64,000 bases of DNA from Leucosporidium creatinivorum. Its lineage: Eukaryota > Basidiomycota > Microbotryomycetes > Leucosporidiales > Leucosporidiaceae. The stretch covers positions 125,383 to 189,382 of the forward strand of contig BCKL01000011.1 in the NCBI GenBank assembly GCA_001600635.1. Reading direction: 5' to 3'. Below the pieces are notes generated by a model, which was not told the DNA's origin, searched no databases, and saw only the letters and a program-made list of their open reading frames with translations. Position 1 is the first letter of the stretch. Each line of letters opens with the position of its first letter. The position numbers and the translations under genes are program-made. Of this stretch, positions 55,640 through 64,000 are shown piece by piece.

Positions 55640-56713
55640 ATGCCCATCCAGGTCAAGCAACGGAATTGCACCGAAGGCGACCCAGTGGCAAGCTCCGGCA
55701 AGTCAGCCTCTTCGGACAGCGTTCGTCGCCTCCAGAGCCTAGTAACGCTGCCCAACTACACCTACGCCTCCCTCACACCCTCTTCGCCGAAGGTTGCTGC
55801 ATGCGCCCTCGCATCCGATCATTCGGATGTCCTCGTAGCGCATTGCTCGGCGACTGAGCGCTCCACCGTCAGCTCGTCGGGAAAGGCCTTCACCGAATGG
55901 TCTTCGTATGCCGAGCAGCTCGAGTGGCTCGCAGACGGAAAGCCTGGGTCAGTTGGAACTCCTCGTCATCTACCTCGACGGCACGCAAGCGCCTCCCAGC
56001 ACACTTCGTTCGACTCTCTTCGCTCTCGCCGAGGCCAAGTCCGTTGCGCTGGAGTACGGCGAGGTGGTCACCGCCACTGGGCTGGTGGAGGTTAGCAAGA
56101 CAGAAGCTGTCACTACTTTGGTCCATGCGCCAACCGACATGGGCTTGAACTTCACTCTCACCGCCGAGCCGAACGACGTCTACGGCGTAGCGCTGTGCAC
56201 CGCTATCGTGCTCTTCCACAACACCCTCAGCACCTCGATAGAGCGAATCAACGTTCCTTTCTGGCGGTACTACGACGGGCAGCAAGGTTGGACTCGCCTC
56301 CCCATCCTTTCGGACCTCGCCCGCTCACTCTTGCAGCAGGCTAGGATGAATCGCTTCGCAGAGGGAGGTCAACGCACGAATTCCTCGGCGACCGCCCTCA
56401 GGAGGGATCTGAGAACCGTTCTCGCTGCTCCCTTCCCTCTCATACAGTCGACTCGGGAGCTGATCCTCAACATGGTCCAAAGCGTGACGACCTTCGGAGC
56501 GCTTTGCGGGTTCTGTGGGAAGCTGGGATCGATCAAAAAGTGTGGAGGATGCGAGTGGGAGTCCTACTGCTCGACAGAGCATCAACGAGAGGATTGGCCG
56601 CATCACAGGAGCTGGTGAGCGCTTTCGCTTCTTCCGGCGATGAACTTCGTTGGCTGAACCCGGTCTTTCGCTTCGCTAGGTGCAAGAAGAACCGCAAGGC
56701 GATTAATTTGTAG
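55640..56713 (+). CDS. MYND-type zinc-finger protein 2 (apparent frameshift)
   Basis: Positional counterpart of MYND1. It starts MPIQVKQRNCTEGDPVASSG. The body shows VAACALASDHSDVLVAHC and WSSYAEQLEWLADGKPG, then QLELLVIYLDGTQAPPSTLR and onward, but these two parts are in different frames: the shift lies near 55943-55952 and no GT-AG intron joins them, so one extra base (or a sequence error) is likely. The C-terminal MYND finger is complete: CGFCGKLGSIKKCGGC, ESYCSTEHQREDWPHHRSW and, after an intron in the same place as in MYND1, CKKNRKAINL. Outside the finger it is only weakly similar to MYND1. Confidence 0.7.
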
Positions 56714-57067
56714 CTTGTCAGCCTTTACGTCCGAGGACGAGGAAGCTGGTGAGCCGTTCTGCCTTCTCCTAAACGCCGAACCGAGCTGACCTCGTCGCGC
56801 GCCTGCTCAGGAAGGAGAACCGATGGAGCGAGACCTGGGCTCTGTGGATGTGCAGTAGGAGGCTGAGACGAGGGGAGAATGAAACTTGCTGTCGAGTACG
56901 GACCACCAGAGATGAGAGCATGGTGCAGCGAGCGCTGAGAGTAGACGAGAACGAGCATCGGTCGAGTCTCTCCAGTTCGACGCGAGAGATAATAGAGGGT
57001 ACAATGAACCGACAATTTTGCAGTACACCGTACATCTCCGCTGACGCCAGCTCCCTGCTCCACTGGC
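56714..57067. other. Convergent 3' region between MYND2 and UTP7
   Basis: About 350 bp between facing stop codons. An intron-like stretch (GTGAGC at 56751 to a CTCAG near 56810) may be chance or 3' UTR splicing. No gene was recognised. Confidence 0.45.
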
Positions 57068-59315
57068 CTACTTGAAGCCGAAACGATCTAGAGCTCCCGC
57101 TGTGCCCGAAGCAGCCGACTTCTGCGCGAGCGCGTTCTGCTTGGCGACCTTGGTGGCTGCGCGTTGACGCTCGAGCTTCTCCTTGAGCGCGACCTGTGAT
57201 GGGATAAAGAGAAGAGGAAAGGAAAGATCAGCGCCGAGCGCAGCCAGAGTGCGAAAACGACAGAACGCACCGTCTGAGGATCCACAACATTCCTTCTCCT
57301 CTTCCTCAGCATCTTCTTGAGCGTCGAGTTCCTTCCCCTCGCCCTGTTCTTGGCATCGGCCTTCTCCACCCTTGCCAACTTCTTAGCCTTCCTCCTCTCC
57401 TCATCCTCATCCTCATCATCGTCGCTATCCTCCTCCTCATCCTCCTGATGCTCTCCATCCGTCTTCAATCGATCCAGCCTCGTCTTCTGAGCATACGGCG
57501 TCGCCTTGAAGCCCGGCTTGTCGGGGTTGATCCTCTCCTCCGCCTTCATGACGTTGGTATCCAGCTTTCCGACCATCTCCGTATCGAGCGTGATCATGTC
57601 GAAGGGGATCTTGTCGAGAAGCGAGTTGACCTCACGCTCACGACGACGCCTCTTGCCCTCGAAGGGATCGGCCTCGAGCGAATCGAAGTTGGCCTCTCCA
57701 GCGCCGGGGATGATGAGCGAGGTGAAGCCCGAGCCGTGGCCGACTCCGAGGACGTCGTCGAAGGGGCAGAAGCGCATGTCGTTGACAGCGGTGCCGGGGA
57801 AGGTGTGGGTCATGTAGGGCGGTGGCGGCATGCGAGGGTTCTGGCCTGGTCGCTGGAGGTCCTTGAAGACCTGTTGGGTAAAGAGAGAGCGTGTCAGCGA
57901 GATGAAAGAGAAGTATGGGTAGCGAATGTAGCGCACCGAAACGTGGTTGCCCCATCCCAAGCCGAGCAGGCCCTTCTGACTCCAAACGGCCGTCTTCGGC
58001 GTCTTCTTGAACTGGTACTCGTTCAGAACGGCCCACTTCCTCGTGTCCCAGACCTTGACTGTTCCGTCGACGCCGGTGGTGACCATGCGAGTGCCGAGTG
58101 TAGAAGGGTCGAGAGCGATGGACGAGACGGGACCTCGGTGAGCTTGCAGCTGGACTTGAGGCTTGGAGACGGAGGGAGACCAGAGCGAGACGGTTCCTGT
58201 AGGTGGAAGGGGGGGTCAGCGAAAGATAGCGGAACGAGAAGAGCAGCTGACCTCACCGTTCTGGTGACCGAGGTGGATGAAGGCGTTGTGAGGGTTCTGA
58301 GCCATCGTTTGGCATCCGCCGAGCTTGGTGCGCATCTCGGCGACGAGCTGACCCGTCGATGTATCCTGGTACTTGAGGTATCCGGCGTTGCCCTGCGACG
58401 TGCGAGAGCCGGTCAGCTCTCCGCTCGGCCTCCATCGCCGAAGCCAATCTCAAACTCACTACCGTCGCGAGCAGGAAGTGGTAGGGGAGGAACTCCATCT
58501 GGGTGACCTCGACATGATTCCGCAGCTGGTGCACCTCGAGTCCGTCTTTATCGTAGATGTAGACGTACTGCTTCTGCGCAACGGCGAAGAAGCTCTCGTC
58601 GTGAAGCCAGCGGATCGCTCGTGCCGTCTCCTTGAGCTGAATCTCGCAGTGGAGGCGTCCCGAATGCCAGTCAAAGGTTCCGATGTGTCCCTTGCGACCG
58701 GCAATGGCGAGATGGCTGCAGGAGAAAGCGCGAGGATCAGCTCGGCGCCACTTGCCAAGGGGGAGAGCAAACGCCGAACTCACCGTCCATTCCTCGTGTA
58801 ATCGACGGCGTAGGGTCCAAACTCCTCCAGCTTCAGACTAAACGACTTGCTAGCAGTAGCAATCGCACTCGACTCGACAATCTCGTCCTGCTTGACCTTC
58901 CAAGTCCTCTCCATATCCGTCTCCGTCTCCATCAACCCCGAGTTGGAGTGGTCCAGCAGCAGGTCGTCGTGCTCGTGGCTCTTCATGCCCGAAGCCTTGG
59001 CCGAGGACGACAGCGAGTTGAGGTGGTGTCCCAGCTTCTTGTCGCTTTGGCTTTTAACCCAATTCTTCTGCACCAACTCTGGCCGGGCGCCGTACATGTA
59101 CTTCTTGAGCGATTGCGTAGGAATGACATGCTCTATATCAAGAGGTCAGCAGCTAGTCCGAAGCTGTACGAGACGAGCAAGAGCTCACCGTCTTGTTTTG
59201 GTAGCTGCCTCGAGTTTGAGAGGAGCGACGGCTCTTGAGGCTTCTCCTTGCCCTTGCCGTGCTTGCCTTTGCCCTTCTGTACCGCTTTACTAGTGCTGGC
59301 TATCGGCGCAAACAT
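57068..59315 (-). CDS. UTP7: U3 snoRNP/SSU processome WD40 protein Utp7 (WDR46/BING4)
   Basis: Nucleolar WD40 protein required for 18S rRNA maturation. It starts [20 protein letters not shown]. Repeats include [20 protein letters not shown] then [76 protein letters not shown] and [16 protein letters not shown]. After the propeller come [20 protein letters not shown] and [20 protein letters not shown] (the BING4CT region), [25 protein letters not shown], and a Lys/Arg/acidic tail ending GALDRFGFK. About seven exons. It shares a ~120 bp divergent upstream region with the THYN1-like gene. Confidence 0.92.
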
Positions 59316-59437
59316 GTCCAAGTCGAGGCGAGATGCGAAACGAGTGATCGTGAGAGAGAGAAGATGCGAAGTGCGAAGCTTCGCAGGCCCTAGGCTTAGC
59401 TCCGGCCGAATCGTCTGTACCGCTTCAACTCGCTCGA

Positions 59438-60895
59438 ATGGCTCCCAAGAAGGCTTCAGCTGCTTCTACTGCCGCAGAGCAGCCCACTCATACCCACTGG
59501 CTACTCAAGGTGAGCTCCTCGCTGCTCAGCTCGCTCCCCGCATCGCCGCTCATCGCAATCTCACCCTGCAGGCCGAGTAAGCTCTTGCCGTTTCGCAAGC
59601 CGGTAGAAGCTCACTAATAGCTTCCTACAGACCCGAGACTAGGATTGAAAAGGGTGTGGATGTCAAGTTCTCGATCGACGACTTCGAGGAGTGCCGCGTG
59701 AGTGTTGTGCTGGCACTGCAGGCCTCAGATCAGCTGTGGGAAAGCAGCGCTAACTCTCTAGACTACAGGTCACCAGCTGGGAAGGAGTCCGGTGCGATTC
59801 CGCTCCCTAGTCGTCTCATACGGCACGCTACTCGACGCGTCGCCTGCTGACGCCTTTGCTGCACCTCGAACAGCAACCACGAAGCCAAGAAGATTATGAA
59901 GGAGAAGATGCAGCTCGGTCAAAAGTGCTTGTTCTATGCCAGCAACTGCAAAGTGCCGGGAATCACGGGGTTGGCCAAGGTGGTCAAGACGGGTGGGTGT
60001 CTGCTGCCCTCTACTAACGATGCTGAGCATGCTGACCCTCCCCACGAACTCATAGGATACCCCGACCACAACGCCTGGGACCCGAAGCATCCGTAAGGTG
60101 TCTGTTGCTGTCCCGAGTCGCTTCGGCGGACTCCTGCTCGGCGTTGCTGGATCAGGCTGATCTCTCTTCTTGTCCGGAAACAGCTACTACGACCCCAAGA
60201 GTGATTCTCAGTACCCGACGTGGTACATGGTCGATCTCGAGGTGAGTTGGCTCGATCCCGGCCCCGGCTCGGCGCTGGCTGCCTTCGCTGGCGTCGTTTC
60301 TCTTACCTCTGGGCAGCTTAACTGACCTCGCTCTGCCCCGCGTACCTCTATTTTTTGCTCTACTCGACCCCGCACCCTCCCACCAACCGTCTCTTCTCCT
60401 CCTGCCTCCGCCTCGCCTGCTCGGCGCACCTCCCCTCCCCCTCCCCCGCCTCAGTTCGTCTCCCGCCTCCCGCACCTCGTCCCTCTCAAGCTCCTCCAAT
60501 CCCTCTCCCTTCTCACCACCCCTCCCTCCTGCACTCCCTACCTAACGACCTCCCACCTCTCCGCCATCACCAACTCGGCGCTCATCAAACGGGGTCGGCT
60601 CTCCGTTCAGCCTGCCAGTCAGGAGTTCTATGAGGCGGTCAAGTTGTTGGGTGAGGAGGGAGGGTGGGAGGAGTTGATGCCGGTCAAGGGGGCGAAGAAG
60701 GTGAAGAAGGAGGTGAAGGAGGAGGAGAGTGAGGAGGAGGAAGAGACGAAGGGCAAGGGAAAGAAGGTGCCCGCGAAGGCTGGGGGGAAGAAGAGGAAGA
60801 GTGTGGCTAAAGAGGGCAGCGACGAAGGAGAAGGGTCGGATGAGGAGGTCATCCCCAAGGGCAGCAGCTCGAGGCCGAGCAAGAAGAGCAAGTGA
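59438..60895 (+). CDS. EVE-domain protein, THYN1-like
   Basis: Nuclear EVE (PUA-like) domain protein related to thymocyte nuclear protein 1, thought to recognise modified bases in DNA or RNA. It starts MAPKKASAASTAAEQPTHTH, then HWLLKAEPETRIEKGVDVKF, SIDDFEECRVTSWEGVRNHE, KMQLGQKCLFYASNCKVPGI, YPDHNAWDPKHPYYDPKSD and WYMVDLEFVSRLPHLVPL, which follow human THYN1 closely. The C-terminus, after LIKRGRLSVQPASQEFYEAV, is a Lys/Glu tail ending RPSKKSK. About nine exons. Exon 2 is only 5 nt (59572-59576, GCCGA), needed to give the conserved LLKAEPE. An EVE protein close to LigD-like genes is notable but they are 9 kb apart. Confidence 0.92.
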
Positions 60896-61197
60896 GGGAT
60901 CGGTGATGATTGGCTTGGGCTCGTGCCGGTCTCGAGGACGGGCGAGAATAGTAGTGAGCAGTTCTGGATAGTCTTCTGTTGTACATTGAAACCCGCTTTG
61001 CTTCGATACTTCTCTCTCTCACGGTCCTCGGGCTCGCGATCGCTCTCGTTCCAACTTCCCTCTCCCGCGACGGCCGAGGATGGGTGATAATCCCGAAGGA
61101 GCTGTTTTGGGATAATCTATTGTGCCATCATATGCTGTATCAAGTCGTCGTCGTCTTATGCGCGTCTGCCTCTCCTCCCCCTTCAGCTCGCCTCCGC
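60896..61197. other. Convergent 3' region between the THYN1-like and MTM1-type genes
   Basis: About 300 bp between facing stop codons. It contains TTGTACATTG-type AT-rich sequence near 60980 and 61110-61145. No gene was recognised. Confidence 0.5.
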
Positions 61198-63236
61198 TCA
61201 TGCATCGCCGAGCAAGACGGACAGGCCCTCATAACTAGCGATCATGAGTCCACAGGCGGGTCCGACCTGAAGTAGGTGAGAGGTGCGGGAAAGGACGGTG
61301 AATGAAGGAGGCAGGAGAGCAGGGGAAGCGAAGTCAGCGAGCGTTTCTCGTTCCCCCGTTACCGCGCGCCCAAACGAACGCACCTTAGCCAACCTCGGCG
61401 TCAACCCCCTCATCAACCCGGTCATCCCCTCCTTCTGGAAGATGTCCCTCGCGATCGCGAACGTCTTGGTCAACTGCGGTGGTGGAACTTCTCCCCTCTT
61501 CAATGCCTCGGCGGAGATGGCTGAAGTGTCGAGAGCTTGTCGACGGGTCTTGACGACGTCGAAGGGATTTGTTAGAGTGGCTGCGATCTGTTGTGCGTCG
61601 AGGGAGAAGGGCAGCGAGGGTCAGCGACGAGCTTGAGCGAAACCAGCGCCGAGAAGCCAAGAAACGCAGCTGACCATGCCACTCCCCGCTCCACTGACGA
61701 ACGCGACCCCAAACTCCTCCCAAGCGCCCATGTCACCCTTCTCCCCCATACCCTTCCCACCCGTCAAGCTCCTCTTGATGCCCTCATACCCTGCCCAGTA
61801 AATGCCCGAGAACGGCACGTCCCTCCACAACGTCGGCGGCAATCCCCTCCATGCCGATGCAAGCCCTTCGGCGCGGAGGGAGGTGTAGATGGTGGAGAGG
61901 GAGGTGGAGGAGCTGGAGTGGGAGGATTGGAGACGTGTGCGCACGAGCTCGAGGGGGGAGGTGAGGCAGGCGACGAGGGTGCGGGAGAGGGAGCCGGCGA
62001 GGAGGGGGACCATCGTTAGATAGGAGGTTTTAAGGTCTTTGCCGCCTGGTGCGTCTACTGAGGTGGTGTATGCCCACGTCGGCGCTTTCTCGAACGCCGT
62101 CCGCCGGCCCCAGTCATACCCGACCATGTACACCACCTGCCCCGGTACTGACATGACCAACGTCGGTCCAGTTCCTCTCCACATCGCTGCCAATCCCTCA
62201 TGCTTCGTAATCTTGATCACTGCGTCCCAAAAGCCCGTGAGATGTCTCGAGGCCGAGGGAGCGGACTGGGAGGGAAGGGAGAGGGTAGCTGCAGAGGGTG
62301 TGGGGTAGATGCAGGATGCTGCTGATGAGGAGGAGGAAGAGAGGAGGACGGAGGGAGACGGTGTGTGTTGGTGGGAGAGGGGGGCGAGGTGGTGCACGAA
62401 GGCCGAGGAGGGGGGTTGCCGGACGGAGGCTGCTGAAGGGGAGGTGGAGGTCGTGTGGGAGCCCGAGGCGGGAAGGGAGGAGGTGGATAGTCGTGGATCG
62501 AAACGACAGAGGAGCGAGGCGTCCATGTTGGTGGAGAAGTAGGTCGGTCGACAGCAGGTCGCGGCGTTGGTTGCTGCTGCCGAAGTTGAAGCTCCTAATG
62601 GTAGTGGGTGAGCGGTCGAGGTAGCAGTCGAAGTGCTTGCTACTGGTGGTGGCCATGGTGAGGTGGAAGAACGAGAAGATGGAGGAGGGAGGTGAGATGA
62701 GGGCCGAAAGAGCGGCTCGGCGGGCGCTTGAGTTTGCAGGCGCGTCTTGATTACGTCGAAGGGAGTCACTGCAGTATAAAAAAGTATAGTCAGCACTTGA
62801 AGCTACTCTCGTGTCCACTGTAGCCCGCGATTCGCAACCCTTCTCGACGTCATGCGCCTCGAGAGCTTTCCCCCTTTCCCAGTGCCACCCTGTAGCTTTC
62901 TGTGCTGCTCTGTAGCTCCATATGCATTCCCTCTAGTCCCTGCTACCTTGCCACGCTGTCCCAGCTCGATAGCGAAGCGCCGTCGCCGAAAGGACGCGTT
63001 GAACCGGCTGCCTCCGCCACCGCCGAAAAGTGTCTGCTGTAGTCCAGCCTGGCTGTGGTATAGCTCGACTCACTCGTAAGGGATGTAAGGGTCGCTCCCA
63101 CGGCTGCTGCAATGATCTTGTGCTGCTCTTTAGCTGTGGCTGCTTTTGGCCGTGAGCGCGAGGGAGCCGGAGGAGCGTCGGTTGGAGAAGTGTAGGGCGG
63201 TAGCTCCTCGCTGAGGGCGTTTTCTAGTGCTCCCAT
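61198..63236 (-). CDS. MTM1: Mitochondrial carrier of the Mtm1/SLC25A39-40 type
   Basis: Inner-membrane carrier; relatives supply glutathione to mitochondria and affect manganese and iron-sulfur metabolism. Three carrier signatures are visible: TPFDVIKTRLQTQ, SPLELVRTRLQS and NPFDVVKTRRQA. After the first lies a long Ser/Pro/Thr-rich insert (about 140 residues), as in other fungal Mtm1 proteins. The downstream motif HEGLAAMWRGTGPTLVMSVP and VPFSGIYWAGYEGIKRSLTG fit the family, as does the end VGPACGLMIASYEGLSVL. Exon 1 (MGALENALSEELPPYTSPTD) is followed by a ~310-nt intron, long for this window; the join makes TSLTMTPFDVIK. Five exons. Divergent from eIF4E over 252 bp. Confidence 0.86.
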
Positions 63237-63488
63237 GGTTGGAGGCAGAGACGAGGTTGAAAAGAAGTACAGAAGCGAAGTGACAAGGACGAGTCTGGAA
63301 CTTGACCTTCGCGCTCAGCCAGATTTGCTTGAGAGCGGCGAGAGCGAGTGGTGGCTCAGCTTCTTACCTCATCTTCTTAGCTCGTCTCTTAGTCGCTCGT
63401 CTCGTCGTTCACCAGTACTACAGGCCTCCTACCGTCCTACCGTCCTACACATCCTACCGCCCTCAGCTCTCTCTCAGCCGTTTCGACC

Positions 63489-64000
63489 ATGGCAGAGCCC
63501 TCGACCTCGTCCCTTCCCCCAGCAGCCGCCGACGCAGCAGCAGCAGCCGTGCGCGCAGCTATCGAGAAGTCCCAACAACCAGGAGCTACCGCTACTGAGA
63601 CTGAGTCCAAGGAGGAGGGCGCCGACGAGGGAGAGGGAGAGGGAGCTGGAGAGGGATCAAAGGAGCCGCAAACGACCGTCGAGGGAGGGCTGGTAGACCC
63701 TAACAAGGATGTCACCGTCTTTGCCGACCAGGCCAACTTTACCGTCAAGCACCCGCTTTACTCGCCTTGGACTATGTGGTTCGATTCGGCTTCCAAGCAG
63801 GTGAGCTCTTTGAGAGGGAGCGGAGGAGGGAAGCGCAGGGGAAGCTAACGCGGAGATGCTACTACAGGACAAGGCAAAGAGCTGGGACGAGGCTCTGGTC
63901 AAGGTGATTGCATTCGAGTCGGTCGAGGAGTTCTGGGGGTCAGTCCTTTTGTCTCCCTCTCCCGCTCTCGCTGCTCGGCGCTGACTCTGTTCTCTCGCAG
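63489..64000 (+). CDS. CDC33: Translation initiation factor eIF4E (5' part)
   Basis: mRNA cap-binding protein. It starts MAEPSTSSLPPAAADAAAAA with a low-complexity acidic leader, then VTVFADQANFTVKHPLYSPW followed by TMWFDSASKQ, the conserved HPL..W..W block with the first cap-pocket region. Exon 2 (63868-63938) encodes DKAKSWDEALVKVIAFESVE then EFWG. The next intron (GTCAGT donor at 63939) ends with CGCAG at exactly position 64000, so the following exon starts just outside the window. The cap-binding Trp residues of the later exons are therefore not visible. Confidence 0.93.

Noticed and set aside
25704-56713. Mating-type locus or centromeric inverted repeat
   Set aside because: No homeodomain pair, pheromone precursor or STE3 receptor is present, the region is gene-dense, and the repeated units are ordinary genes.

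Overview
The window is nuclear DNA of a compact, intron-dense, GC-rich fungus, most likely a basidiomycete yeast of the Pucciniomycotina type. The reasons are short introns (mostly about 50-100 nt) with GTGAGT-like donors, CTGAC branch sites and CAG acceptors in almost every gene; many small exons; closely spaced genes on both strands; and a gene set typical of fungi (HEM1, ERG10, DLT1, UTP7, VPS20, FRE-type reductases). The lineage is inferred from style, not from a search. I saw no rRNA, tRNA, CRISPR, prokaryotic signal or recognisable transposable element.

Layout. From 0.3 to 9.2 kb a run of minus-strand housekeeping genes encodes an NPC2-like lipid transfer protein, adenine phosphoribosyltransferase, acetyl-CoA acetyltransferase, 5-aminolevulinate synthase and an ARFRP1/Arl3-type GTPase. 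From 9.5 to 17.1 kb come VPS20 (ESCRT-III), an SPF30-like Tudor splicing factor, PCF11 and ribosomal protein uL6 (L9). From 18 to 25.6 kb there are two tandem ferric-reductase-like genes and a DLT1-like membrane protein. From 57 to 64 kb there are UTP7, a THYN1-like EVE-domain protein, an MTM1/SLC25A39-type carrier and the 5' part of eIF4E.

The unusual part is 25.7-56.7 kb. It holds four genes resembling the stand-alone LigD-type 3'-phosphoesterase domain (P1-P4), four Gcn4-like bZIP genes in two types (A1/A2, B1/B2), two MYND-finger genes, one intact F-box/LRR gene plus a truncated second copy, a fucosyltransferase-like type II membrane protein, IST3 and a divergent mitochondrial carrier. 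Two segments are duplicated in inverted orientation: X (27.2-31.4 kb against 48.2-52.4 kb; P-type gene plus bZIP A) and Y (44.2-47.2 kb against 52.4-55.5 kb; bZIP B). The gene cores are nearly identical while the flanking paralogues have diverged strongly. This looks like an old inverted duplication whose cores are kept alike by gene conversion.

The most testable novelties are these. The bZIP A reading frame has no AUG of its own, and in both copies an in-frame C CCC CCC heptamer could pass ribosomes from a short AUG frame into the bZIP frame by a -1 shift. The two copies of the P2/P4 gene carry different defects. Two neighbouring divergent genes, ARFRP1 and VPS20, both have the start codon split A|TG by an intron.
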